Assembly: GCA_040773965.1 (NCBI GenBank)
Contig: JAXGVG010000083.1
Coordinates: 1-8,232 of the forward strand
DNA length: 8,232 nt
From: JAXGVG01 sp040773965
GTDB lineage: Bacteria > Pseudomonadota > Alphaproteobacteria > UBA9219
Reading direction: 5' to 3'
Part shown: positions 1 through 5,263 of the stretch, piece after piece
How the letters are laid out: each line of letters opens with the position of its first letter
Position numbering within the stretch: the first letter of the stretch is position 1
Notes under the pieces: generated by a model
Databases searched by the model: none
Told to the model about the DNA's origin: nothing
What the model saw: the letters and a program-made list of their open reading frames with translations, nothing else
Position numbers and translations under genes: made by a program

Positions 1-423
1 GTCCGGCGGGACGGCATAAGCGACAAAACTTTCTTTCTTTTTGGTGGCCGGCATAATGACAACGATCGTGTCATCCACGGTCATATAAAGGGCGCCGCCG
101 TCGACGGCGGTCAAGTCGACAAAGCGGTCAATCCGCGGATCGCGGCCAAGGGTGAAATTGCCGTCCGGAAAGCCGTCTGCGTAGTACCCGCAGGTTACGA
201 TTTTGTGGGAGCCGTCGGGGAAGGTGCCGTTGACGACAAACGAATCCTCTTCGGCGGTCGCGATTTTAACGTGCAAAAGATTGCCGGGTTTGGGCTGACG
301 ATCCGCCTTGGGCGTCGGCGCGCGTTTTGAGATTTGTTTGGCGGCGGCCTGAAAAGGGAAGGGAGACACAAGCAGCATTGATAAAGTCGTTGCAATAAAA
401 GCCTTAATAAGCTGTTTTTTCAC
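1..423 (-). CDS. Exported protein of unknown function, RDPR-motif paralogue (3' end outside window)
   Basis: The reading frame is open from a GTG at 423 to the window edge, giving 141 residues without a stop, so the C-terminus is missing. The GTG start is chosen because GGGAG (plus-strand 432-436) lies 8 bases upstream and because it begins a clean signal peptide: MKKQLIK, a hydrophobic core over residues 8-22, then small residues ending near AAA at 26-28. A basic, Pro-rich linker (about 29-47) follows, then a domain with Cys78-Gly79 and DGNFTLGRDPRID at 87-99. The protein encoded just upstream (566-1255) has the same arrangement, with Cys78-Gly79 and DGNLTLERDPRLD, so I infer a duplication. 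The export signal points to the periplasm or outer membrane. I do not recognise the family and propose no activity. A terminator lies between the two genes, so this one probably has its own promoter. Confidence 0.75.
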   Translation of the reverse strand, partial: MKKQLIKAFIATTLSMLLVSPFPFQAAAKQISKRAPTPKADRQPKPGNLLHVKIATAEEDSFVVNGTFPDGSHKIVTCGYYADGFPDGNFTLGRDPRIDRFVDLTAVDGGALYMTVDDTIVVIMPATKKKESFVAYAVPPD

Positions 424-464
424 GAAAAAAACTCCCAAAGGGTGCCTTTGCCCCACAAAAGATG

Positions 465-492
465 AAAAAATGCATTTTTTAGAGCTATTCTA
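465..492 (-). promoter_or_regulatory. Possible promoter -10 with adjacent 16-bp palindrome upstream of the 1-423 gene
   Basis: On the minus strand TAGAAT (plus 487-492) resembles a -10 box, five of six bases matching TATAAT. No good -35 hexamer lies 16-18 bases upstream. Just downstream is a perfect 16-bp palindrome of six A, TGCA and six T (465-480), about where transcription would begin. Between it and the start codon is a small hairpin, CAAAGG-CAC-CCTTTG (436-450), ending at the Shine-Dalgarno sequence. The palindrome could be an operator or just an AT-rich element; the promoter reading is tentative. Confidence 0.3.
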
Positions 493-542
493 ATGCTTTG
501 GCGGCGGGGGTGAAAGCGGAAATTGAGAACCTGGAAGCCATC

Positions 543-566
543 AAAAACCGTAACAAGTTTACGGTT
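543..566 (-). terminator. Rho-independent terminator after the 566-1255 gene
   Basis: On the minus strand AACCGTAA (plus 559-566) and TTACGGTT (plus 546-553) form a perfect 8-bp stem with a 5-base loop. A run of T follows (plus 543-547, partly shared with the stem). The stem begins on the last base of the TGA stop codon, the usual place for an intrinsic terminator. It would separate transcription of the two related exported-protein genes. Confidence 0.75.
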
Positions 567-1255
567 CATTCGAGGCCTGTAACCGCCCTGAAATTGCTGT
601 GACTTTCGGCGATTCTTACCATTCGATTGGGGCTGTAAGGGCCGTCGACGGTTTTCGGGTCCACTTTCCCCTGGACGTTTTGAGAAAAGAAGCCGTCGCA
701 ATATTTCGTTATGTTCGAAAGAGCCGCCCTCAAATCCAGGAAAGAAATGGGCTTGGCGGGCTTTTCTTCTCGTTTGAGATTCCGGCAGTTATAGAACAGA
801 CCGGTATCTTCATCGATGCGGCACGCTTTGCCGACGGGAAGCGAGTTTTGCGGAGCGCTGACGACAATGGCGCGATCCCCATAAAGTTGGATGATGGACG
901 GAGCCTCGCCCAGGGACGTAACGACGACGGCGGATTCAGAATAAAAGTGAGCGGAGGCGTCCAGTCGTGGGTCTCTTTCCAGAGTCAGGTTCCCGTCGGC
1001 GCCGGTTTTGGAAGCCATGCCGCACGAATACTTATAAAGACCTTCGTTGGCCGAAAGGGATGTGATAACAAACTGGGTGCCTTGAATTTCGATCGTCACC
1101 AATTCGACTTCTTCCCGGGCATTGGAGGTTTCTTCGCGCGGAGCGGAACTTGCCGCAGAACCGGGCGCCGGTTTGGCGGCGGAATGGAAGTTCAGGCACA
1201 TCGTTAAGGCCGTCGATAAAAAAGCGGCGAATATAGCTTTTGAATGCATTTTCAT
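566..1255 (-). CDS. Exported protein of unknown function with Cys-Gly / DGN-TL-RDPR-D motif
   Basis: The protein is 229 residues if it starts at the ATG at 1255. The frame is open further upstream, to an ATG at 1312, but that would add a polar stretch ahead of the signal peptide and overlap the promoter candidate; an ATG at 1249 is also possible. The Shine-Dalgarno match is weak (GGGG about 9 bases upstream). Visible parts are a signal peptide (residues 1-27, hydrophobic core AIFAAFLSTALTMCL, then FHSAA), a low-complexity Ala/Ser/Glu linker (about 28-50), and a domain with Cys78-Gly79 and DGNLTLERDPRLD at 87-99. More cysteines follow at 145, 157 and 186, so disulfides are plausible in the periplasm. 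It is a probable paralogue of the gene at 1-423. It lies 77 bases after obgE and may be read from that operon, from its own promoter, or both. Function unknown. Confidence 0.75.
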   Translation of the reverse strand: MKMHSKAIFAAFLSTALTMCLNFHSAAKPAPGSAASSAPREETSNAREEVELVTIEIQGTQFVITSLSANEGLYKYSCGMASKTGADGNLTLERDPRLDASAHFYSESAVVVTSLGEAPSIIQLYGDRAIVVSAPQNSLPVGKACRIDEDTGLFYNCRNLKREEKPAKPISFLDLRAALSNITKYCDGFFSQNVQGKVDPKTVDGPYSPNRMVRIAESHSNFRAVTGLE

Positions 1256-1290
1256 AACAATAAGCCCCATGAAAAAAAGCGAAGGATTTT

Positions 1291-1319
1291 CTTTAACGAA
1301 CGATCGAAGCATTCGTCAA
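1291..1319 (-). promoter_or_regulatory. Candidate sigma70 promoter for the 566-1255 gene
   Basis: On the minus strand TTGACG (plus 1314-1319, five of six matches to TTGACA) is followed after exactly 17 bases by TTAAAG (plus 1291-1296, three of six matches to TATAAT). It lies between the obgE stop codon and the ATG at 1255 and would give a leader of about 30 bases. If real, the gene at 1312 cannot start at the upstream ATG. Spacing is good but the -10 is poor, so this is a moderate candidate. Confidence 0.35.
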
Positions 1320-1332
1320 AACAGGAAATATA

Positions 1333-2340
1333 TCAAGACGATTTCTTGCGCATCTTCTTAACCATAGCCTGCAAAAGCGTGCTGACGCCGGATTTCGCCA
1401 CCGCTGAAATGGGGAAAACGTCCTTCCGGCTGGCTTTTTTAAGGGCGGCCAGCTTGCGTTTGACCGTGGCCGCGTCCAGCGCGTCGCATTTGTTCAACGC
1501 CACGATTTCGGCCTTGCGGCCCAGGTTGTGGCCGTAGGCTTTCAGTTCGTTGCGGACGGTTTTGTAGTTCCTGACCACATCGTCTTCCGTCGCGTCCACG
1601 AGATGGATGAGGACTTTGGTGCGTTCGACGTGCCCAAGGAAGCGGTCGCCCAGACCATGCCCTTCGTGCGCGCCCTCGATCAGGCCGGGGATGTCGGCCA
1701 GAACGATGTCGACGCTGTCGCCCCTTTTGCCGATGCGCACGACGCCCAGATTGGGCGACAACGTCGTGAAAGGATAGTCGGCGATCTTCGGCTTTGCGCT
1801 CGAACACGCCGCGAGAAACGTCGATTTTCCGGCGTTCGGCAAACCGATCAGCCCCGCGTCCGCGATGAGTTTCAGGCGCAGCCAGATCTCGCGTTCTTCG
1901 CCGGGCCAGCCGGGCGTGAAATGGCGCGGCGCCTGATTGGTCGAGGATTTGTAATGCGCGTTGCCGAAGCCGCCGTCGCCGCCCTTGAGCAGCACGATGC
2001 GTTGGCCGGCTGCGGTCAGGTCGGCGAGGACCGTTTCCCTGTCTTCGGCGAGGATTTGGGTGCCCACGGGCACGCGCAGCACTTTGTCATCGCCATCCGC
2101 GCCGGTGCGGTTCCGTCCCGAGCCGGGACGCCCGTTTTTCGCTTCCTGATGCTGTTGATAGCGATAGTCGATCAGCGTGTTGAGGTTCGTGGCGGCCTCG
2201 ACGATCACGTCGCCGCCCTTGCCGCCGTCGCCGCCGTCAGGCCCTCCGAATTCGATGAATTTCTCCCGCCGGAAGCTGACGCATCCCGCGCCGCCGTTGC
2301 CGCTGCGGACGATGATTTTGGCCTGGTCGAGGAATTTCAT
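1333..2340 (-). CDS. obgE: GTPase ObgE/CgtA, ribosome assembly factor
   Basis: This is a complete 335-residue Obg GTPase. Residues 1-158 form the glycine-rich Obg fold (starting MKFLDQAKIIVRSGNGGAG, with GGPDGGDGGKGGDV at 32-45 and GGDGGFGN at 120-127). The G domain follows: P-loop GLPNAGKS at 166-173, switch I FTTL at 191-194, DIPG at 216-219, NKCD at 283-286 and the SA of G5 at 312-313. All five nucleotide-binding motifs are intact. The protein ends in a short Lys-rich tail (MVKKMRKKSS) and lacks the long acidic C-terminal extension of E. coli ObgE. The family binds the 50S subunit late in assembly and links it to GTP and stress-nucleotide levels. It lies 48 bases after rpmA in the conserved rplU-rpmA-obgE order and is probably co-transcribed. 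The ribosome binding site is weak (GGGA 9 bases upstream). Confidence 0.97.
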   Translation of the reverse strand: MKFLDQAKIIVRSGNGGAGCVSFRREKFIEFGGPDGGDGGKGGDVIVEAATNLNTLIDYRYQQHQEAKNGRPGSGRNRTGADGDDKVLRVPVGTQILAEDRETVLADLTAAGQRIVLLKGGDGGFGNAHYKSSTNQAPRHFTPGWPGEEREIWLRLKLIADAGLIGLPNAGKSTFLAACSSAKPKIADYPFTTLSPNLGVVRIGKRGDSVDIVLADIPGLIEGAHEGHGLGDRFLGHVERTKVLIHLVDATEDDVVRNYKTVRNELKAYGHNLGRKAEIVALNKCDALDAATVKRKLAALKKASRKDVFPISAVAKSGVSTLLQAMVKKMRKKSS

Positions 2341-2388
2341 GACGGCGTTTCCCGTTCGCGCAATCCTGCGTAAGCGGGAAGGGCGGGT

Positions 2389-2643
2389 TTATTTGCTGGT
2401 TTCCACCGAAACGAACATCTTGTTGCTGATTTCGCGGAATTTCACCTTGCCTGTAACCGTGGCATGGATGGTGTGGTCGCGGCCCATGTTGACGTTCGCG
2501 CCGGGGTGGTATTTCGTGCCGCGCTGGCGCACGATAATCGCGCCGGCCTTGGCGGTTTCGCCGCCGAACAGTTTCACGCCCAAACGGCGTCCGGCTGTGT
2601 CGCGTCCGTTGCGGGAAGAACCGCCTGCTTTTTTATGTGCCAT
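2389..2643 (-). CDS. rpmA: 50S ribosomal protein L27
   Basis: This 84-residue protein has the family's usual length and its signature start, MAHKKAGGSSRNGRDTAGRR, followed by LGVKLFGG, IIVRQRGTKYHPGANV and MGRDHTI. The flexible N-terminal tail of L27 reaches the peptidyl transferase centre of the 50S subunit. Here it begins directly with MAHKKAGG, so it is the short form without the N-terminal extension that some Firmicutes must cleave. A near-perfect GGAGG lies 5 bases before the ATG, in the 21-base gap after rplU, which fits strong translation within the operon. The C-terminus (FREISNKMFVSVETSK) is ordinary. Confidence 0.97.
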   Translation of the reverse strand: MAHKKAGGSSRNGRDTAGRRLGVKLFGGETAKAGAIIVRQRGTKYHPGANVNMGRDHTIHATVTGKVKFREISNKMFVSVETSK

Positions 2644-2664
2644 GATGATCCTCCGTACGTGCGC

Positions 2665-2976
2665 TTACGCCTTGATGCCCGTGATTTTGAGCACCGTAAA
2701 TTCCTGCCGCTGGTGCTTTTTGCGGCGATAGTTCTGGCGGCGCTTTTTCTTGAAAACGATCAGTTTGCCCGTGCGGTTTTGGGCCACGACTTCCGCCGCG
2801 ACTTTCGCGCCCGCGACAAGCGGCGCGCCCACGGTCACCTTGCCGCCGTCGCACAGCATCAGCACCTCGCCAAGCTCGACCTTTTTGCCGGCCTCGGCGG
2901 GCAGCTTTTCAACCTGAATAATATCGCCTTCGGCAACCTTGTATTGCTTGCCGCCGGTTTTAACGACTGCGAACAT
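2665..2976 (-). CDS. rplU: 50S ribosomal protein L21
   Basis: The product is 103 residues if it starts at the ATG at 2976 (MFAVVKTGGKQYKV), the canonical L21 start and the same length as E. coli L21. The frame extends upstream to an ATG at 3009, but AGGA sits 9 bases before the 2976 ATG and the extra 11 residues are not L21-like, so the shorter form is preferred. Motifs include the N-terminal GGKQYKV, a central VTVGAPLV and the C-terminal KKKRRQNYRRKKHRQ-like basic stretch that contacts 23S rRNA. L21 binds early in 50S assembly. It is the first gene of the rplU-rpmA-obgE cluster and has a promoter candidate just upstream. Confidence 0.97.
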   Translation of the reverse strand: MFAVVKTGGKQYKVAEGDIIQVEKLPAEAGKKVELGEVLMLCDGGKVTVGAPLVAGAKVAAEVVAQNRTGKLIVFKKKRRQNYRRKKHQRQEFTVLKITGIKA

Positions 2977-3035
2977 GGCTTTAATCCTGTTTCGGGCTAA
3001 GTTGCGCACCGGATATGAACCGGTCCGAAGCGGGC

Positions 3036-3065
3036 TTTATTGGCCAAAAGGGGGCTATCTGTCAA
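3036..3065 (-). promoter_or_regulatory. Candidate sigma70 promoter of the rplU-rpmA-obgE operon
   Basis: On the minus strand a perfect TTGACA (plus 3060-3065) is followed after 18 bases by AATAAA (plus 3036-3041, four of six matches to TATAAT). It lies in the 121-base gap between the glycosyltransferase stop and the rplU ATG, leaving a leader of about 50 bases. That leader holds an inverted repeat ACCGG-N7-CCGGT (plus 3008-3024), which could be a small leader hairpin; I do not recognise it as a known L21 leader. An 11-base direct repeat, GGCCAAAAGGG on the plus strand, occurs at 3042-3052 in the spacer and again at 3084-3094 upstream of the -35. Confidence 0.55.
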
Positions 3066-3097
3066 GGAAAAGCCGGAGAAAGCGGCCAAAAGGGCGG

Positions 3098-3856
3098 TTA
3101 GGGCATGTCTTCGCGGCCTTTTTCAGGGGCGGGCGTGCGGTATATGAGCCAAATGACCCCCAGAAGGTCGAAAAAACCCTTAACGGCCCGGCCAAAATAG
3201 TCGGATTTCGTGTGGCCGCTCAGGCGCGGGCGGTCGTTGACCGAAGCGAAGACGACCTCATAGCCGTAAAGCTTAAACAAGGCTGGCATAAAACGGTGCA
3301 AGCCACTGAAAAAAGGCAATTCAAGGTAAGCTTCGCGCGGGAAGAGCTTGAGGCTGCAGCCGGTGTCGGGACATTCGTCGTTCAACAGGAATTTCCGCAG
3401 GCCGTTGGCAAACCGGCTGGCGAGCCGTTTGGCCGCCGTGTCGCGCCGCTGGACGCGGATTCCGGCCACAAGCGCCCGCCTGTCCTTGTTTTTGCCCTGA
3501 TCCCAGCCGATGTCGCAGAGAAGGGGTATATCGGCAGGATCGTTTTGCCGGTCGCCGTCGATGGTGATGATCCATTTGGCGCGGGCGCGTCGGACGCCGT
3601 TTCGGATGGCGGCGCTCATGCCAAGGCGGCGCGGATGGCGGATCAGGCGCACCTGGGCCGTCGATTCACGCGCTCTTTTGACCTCGTCGGCGGTGTGATC
3701 CTTGCTGCCGTCGTCGACGCAAATGATTTCGAAGTCGTCGCGTATAGGGGCGTGGCTATGCAAAACCGTGGAGATTTCGGCAATCAGCGGCGCAACGTTT
3801 CCGGCCTCGTTCAACATGGGGATGACGACGGACAGAACGGGATCTGGAGCGGACAT
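3098..3856 (-). CDS. Glycosyltransferase family 2 (DPM1-like), probable envelope sugar transfer
   Basis: This is a 252-residue GT2 enzyme with a GT-A fold. It shows the N-terminal nucleotide-binding strand LSVVIPMLNEAGNV (8-21), VDDGS at 47-51, the metal-binding IDGDRQNDP at 99-107 (DxD-like), the acceptor-side DTGCSLKLF at 164-172 and LHRFMPAL at 186-193, then RPRLSGHTKSDY at 209-220. The order matches bacterial dolichol-phosphate-mannose-synthase-like enzymes, which move a sugar from a nucleotide sugar to a lipid carrier or envelope glycan. The C-terminus has one hydrophobic segment (about 228-239, LLGVIWLIYR) and lacks the two-helix membrane domain of ArnC or GtrB types, so it is probably peripheral to the inner membrane. 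The substrate cannot be told from sequence. No Shine-Dalgarno is visible before the ATG (a C run), and an in-frame TAA lies 24-22 bases upstream, so no earlier start is possible. Confidence 0.88.
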   Translation of the reverse strand: MSAPDPVLSVVIPMLNEAGNVAPLIAEISTVLHSHAPIRDDFEIICVDDGSKDHTADEVKRARESTAQVRLIRHPRRLGMSAAIRNGVRRARAKWIITIDGDRQNDPADIPLLCDIGWDQGKNKDRRALVAGIRVQRRDTAAKRLASRFANGLRKFLLNDECPDTGCSLKLFPREAYLELPFFSGLHRFMPALFKLYGYEVVFASVNDRPRLSGHTKSDYFGRAVKGFFDLLGVIWLIYRTPAPEKGREDMP

Positions 3857-4221
3857 GGGGGTGGAAACAAAAATTGGTTAACGGGGAATGTTTAGCAGGT
3901 CCGGCGGATCGGAAACAGAGTAAACGTGAGGCATGCTTTTTTTCGGGTTTTAAGAGGCTGGAGGTTGTTAAATCGGCGCAAATGAGAGCCTGCAGGCAAT
4001 CAAAAACGGTGTTTTATGTGCGCGTTTATGCAGCGTTGAAGGGGGTAGAACGGGGTTTTGGGTGCGCGTTGGCGCACCGTTGACGCGGCGTTTGAGGGGG
4101 CAAGAGGGGGTGATGGCGGCAAGAGTAATCTTTTGCTTTTCTGCGCGGTTTTGTTTAACGTGCCGCCTTCGTTCTTTAAGGGAACCGGCGGAAGGTTAAC
4201 GCAAGTTGGCTGCTTCCTCAT
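3857..4221. other. 365-base intergenic region without a credible gene
   Basis: The region separates the minus-strand glycosyltransferase from the plus-strand tRNA, so it should hold promoters for both. I see no convincing hexamer pair for the glycosyltransferase. For the tRNA, TTGCTT (4133-4138) and TAACGT (4156-4161), 17 bases apart, are the best but weak pair. A 7-bp perfect hairpin, GGTGCGC-GTTG-GCGCACC, occupies 4061-4078; it has no following T run on either strand. The short open frames here (for example 3874-4083) lack a ribosome binding site and resemble nothing known to me. Confidence 0.5.
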
Positions 4222-4298
4222 GCGCCCGTAGCTCAACTGGATAGAGCATCTGACTACGGATCAGAAGGTTGGGAGTTCGAATCTCTCCGGGCGCGCCA
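4222..4298 (+). tRNA. tRNA-Arg (anticodon ACG), CCA encoded
   Basis: The cloverleaf is complete over 77 bases. The acceptor stem GCGCCCG (4222-4228) pairs with CGGGCGC (4288-4294), followed by discriminator G and CCA (4296-4298). The D arm contains GCTC-AACTGGATA-GAGC. The anticodon stem TCTGA/TCAGA encloses loop CTACGGA with anticodon ACG. The T arm is GGGAG-TTCGAAT-CTCTCC-like with the standard TTCGAAT loop. ACG is normally deaminated to ICG by TadA and reads CGU, CGC and CGA, the major Arg codons in such genomes. It stands alone, and a repeat cluster begins at its 3' end. Confidence 0.97.
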
Positions 4299-4426
4299 CC
4301 CTACGCTAAAGCTTCGGGTGGCAGGCCACCCCACGTTTCCCGAAGCCTTGGCGTAGGGAGATGGGTGGACTGACACCCAACATAAAAAATAGTAGGGTGC
4401 CTCCCGAAGCTTCAGCGTAGGGAGGC
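4296..4426. repeat. Three copies of a 20-base hairpin repeat abutting the tRNA-Arg 3' end
   Basis: The repeat consensus is CCCGAAGCYTYRGCGTAGGG. It occurs inverted at 4299-4318 and direct at 4339-4358 and 4403-4422; the two direct copies start 64 bases apart. The inverted copy matches the reverse complements of the other two at 18 and 19 of 20 positions, so it can pair with either into a 20-bp stem. Each copy is also a small hairpin by itself, and its flanks extend the stem with different but complementary bases: CCACCC/GGGTGG (4296-4321), TCCC/GGGA (4338-4359) and GCCTCCC/GGGAGGC (4399-4426). Between copies two and three is another hairpin, TGGGTG-GACTGA-CACCCA (4362-4379). The first copy's arm uses the CCA of the tRNA. 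It resembles REP-type elements; I infer it belongs with the adjacent GIY-YIG remnant. Confidence 0.85.
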
Positions 4427-4433
4427 TGGTTCC

Positions 4434-4765
4434 GTGTGGTACGTCTATTTTCTCAAATAAAAAATAATGACATTTATGTTGGATCGACAAACGATCTTCG
4501 ACGTCCTTTGAATACGCATAATAGTGGTTGCGTTGATGCGACGCGTCCTTTTCTTCCGGCGAAAATTGTCAGCTATGTTGCTGTTGAAACGGAGGCGTAT
4601 GCTAGAGCAATGCGAACGGCAATCGGGACTGGGGCTGGGGTTGTGGCGATGGTAAGTCGGGCGCTTGAGACAAGAATGAGGCTAAGGCGCGCTAACTCCT
4701 TCAATGTATTGGAAAAGGCCGAATCTCCAGGCCAACAAAATGTACGCGGATTGTCATGTTCTTGA
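4434..4765 (+). pseudogene. Frameshifted GIY-YIG domain nuclease (UPF0213/UvrC-like single domain)
   Basis: A frame from GTG at 4434 encodes VWYVYFLK and stops at TAA (4458-4460). The other frame, from about 4455, continues NNDIYVGSTNDLRRPLNTHNSG, then ATRPFLPAKIVSYVAVETEAYARA and TGAGV. Joined, this is the typical start of a small stand-alone GIY-YIG protein: the WYVYFL of the first motif, YVGSTNDLRR of the second, HNSG, and the (A/S)TRP-x-PxK-V-Y segment. One missing base near the A run at 4455-4467 explains the break. Past about residue 60 the sequence drifts from the family: the Arg-Glu-x-x-Leu-Lys segment before the final TGxG motif reads MRTAIG, so the expected Glu is lost. I infer a decayed gene; resemblance ends near 4660 and the frame closes at 4763-4765. 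No ribosome binding site is visible; the third repeat copy ends 8 bases upstream. Confidence 0.75.
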
Positions 4766-4791
4766 CGCGATTGGGGCGCTTGCTGTTACAC
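4762..4791 (+). promoter_or_regulatory. Candidate sigma70 promoter for the 110-residue secreted protein
   Basis: TTGACG (4762-4767) is followed by GTTACA at 17 bases (4785-4790) or TTACAC at 18 bases (4786-4791). The leader would carry a 6-bp hairpin, GCGCCG-TTCTC-CGGCGC (4794-4810), then the GGAGG ribosome binding site at 4821-4825. The -35 is good and the -10 is modest. The TTGACG overlaps the stop codon of the GIY-YIG remnant. Confidence 0.45.
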
Positions 4792-4831
4792 AGGCGCCGT
4801 TCTCCGGCGCGCATCACAACGGAGGAAGATC

Positions 4832-5164
4832 ATGAAAAAACTCGTCGCCTTTCTTCTCCTTTCGACGTTTCTGGTTCCTGTCGCGTCCGGGACCGCCGAG
4901 GCGCGCGATCACCGCAGGGACAACCGTCCTCCCGTTCACAGGGTTCAGCCGCCGAAGTCCGTCCATCATCACTTTCACAAGCCCCAGCCGCGCGGTTACT
5001 GGCATACCGGCTGGCACAACGGCCGCCATGGACGCTGGTGGGTCGTGGCCAACAACTGGGTCTATTATCCCGTAGCGGCGCCGGTTTACAGGCCCCGCCC
5101 GGTTCCTGTCGTTCTGGCTCCCCAGCCGCCCGTTTCCGCTCTGTGGTTCGGGTTTAACTTCTGA
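4832..5164 (+). CDS. Small His/Pro-rich secreted protein of unknown function
   Basis: The product is 110 residues. The start is firm: GGAGG lies 6 bases before the ATG, and the protein opens with a standard signal peptide (MKKLVAFLLLSTFLVPVASGTAEA, likely cleaved near residue 24). The mature part has a His-, Arg- and Pro-rich segment (25-54, with HHHFH at 45-49), an aromatic core GYWHTGWHNGRHGRWWVVANNWVYYPV (two overlapping parts, 55-81), and a Pro-rich tail ending in LWFGFNF. The G-RWWVV-WVYYP core resembles small periplasmic or surface proteins widespread in Proteobacteria and unnamed as far as I know. Nine His residues suggest metal binding, but this is inference. The alternating aromatic C-terminus ending in Phe resembles the signal on outer-membrane beta-barrel proteins, though 85 residues rich in Pro would not make a barrel. 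It is a single-gene unit with its own promoter candidate and terminator. Confidence 0.85.
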   Translation: MKKLVAFLLLSTFLVPVASGTAEARDHRRDNRPPVHRVQPPKSVHHHFHKPQPRGYWHTGWHNGRHGRWWVVANNWVYYPVAAPVYRPRPVPVVLAPQPPVSALWFGFNF

Positions 5165-5183
5165 AGGCGAAAGTTCCTGAACG

Positions 5184-5224
5184 ATCCCGGGGTGGAAGCT
5201 TTTCCGTCCCGGGATTTTTCTTTT
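5184..5224 (+). terminator. Strong rho-independent terminator after the secreted-protein gene
   Basis: ATCCCGGG (5184-5191) pairs with CCCGGGAT (5208-5215). The stem continues inward through two G-T pairs and GGAA/TTCC to a GCTT loop (5198-5201), giving about 14 pairs. A T-rich tract follows directly (5215-5224, one C). It starts 19 bases after the stop codon and isolates the upstream gene from the deacetylase-like gene. Confidence 0.93.
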
Positions 5225-5263
5225 CCCGTTTCCAATTCTTCTTGTTGCCGCTAGCCTTGCGGG

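Noticed and set aside
599..1207. Plus-strand open frame of 202 codons
   Set aside because: It is antisense to the exported-protein gene, which has a signal peptide, a paralogue and a terminator right at its stop codon.
1528..2373. Plus-strand open frame of 281 codons
   Set aside because: It is antisense to obgE, whose five G motifs are intact, and reflects high-G+C codon bias.
2347..2376. Hairpin between rpmA and obgE as an attenuator
   Set aside because: The arms pair only partly (CCCG/CGGG and GCG/CGC with mismatches between), and no T run follows.
4061..4078. Hairpin GGTGCGC-GTTG-GCGCACC as a transcription terminator
   Set aside because: The stem is perfect, but no T run follows on either strand.
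4254..4490. Minus-strand open frame of 78 codons ending in RRDSNSQPSDP
   Set aside because: The C-terminal sequence is the antisense translation of the tRNA-Arg gene, a known source of spurious proteins; the rest crosses the hairpin repeats.
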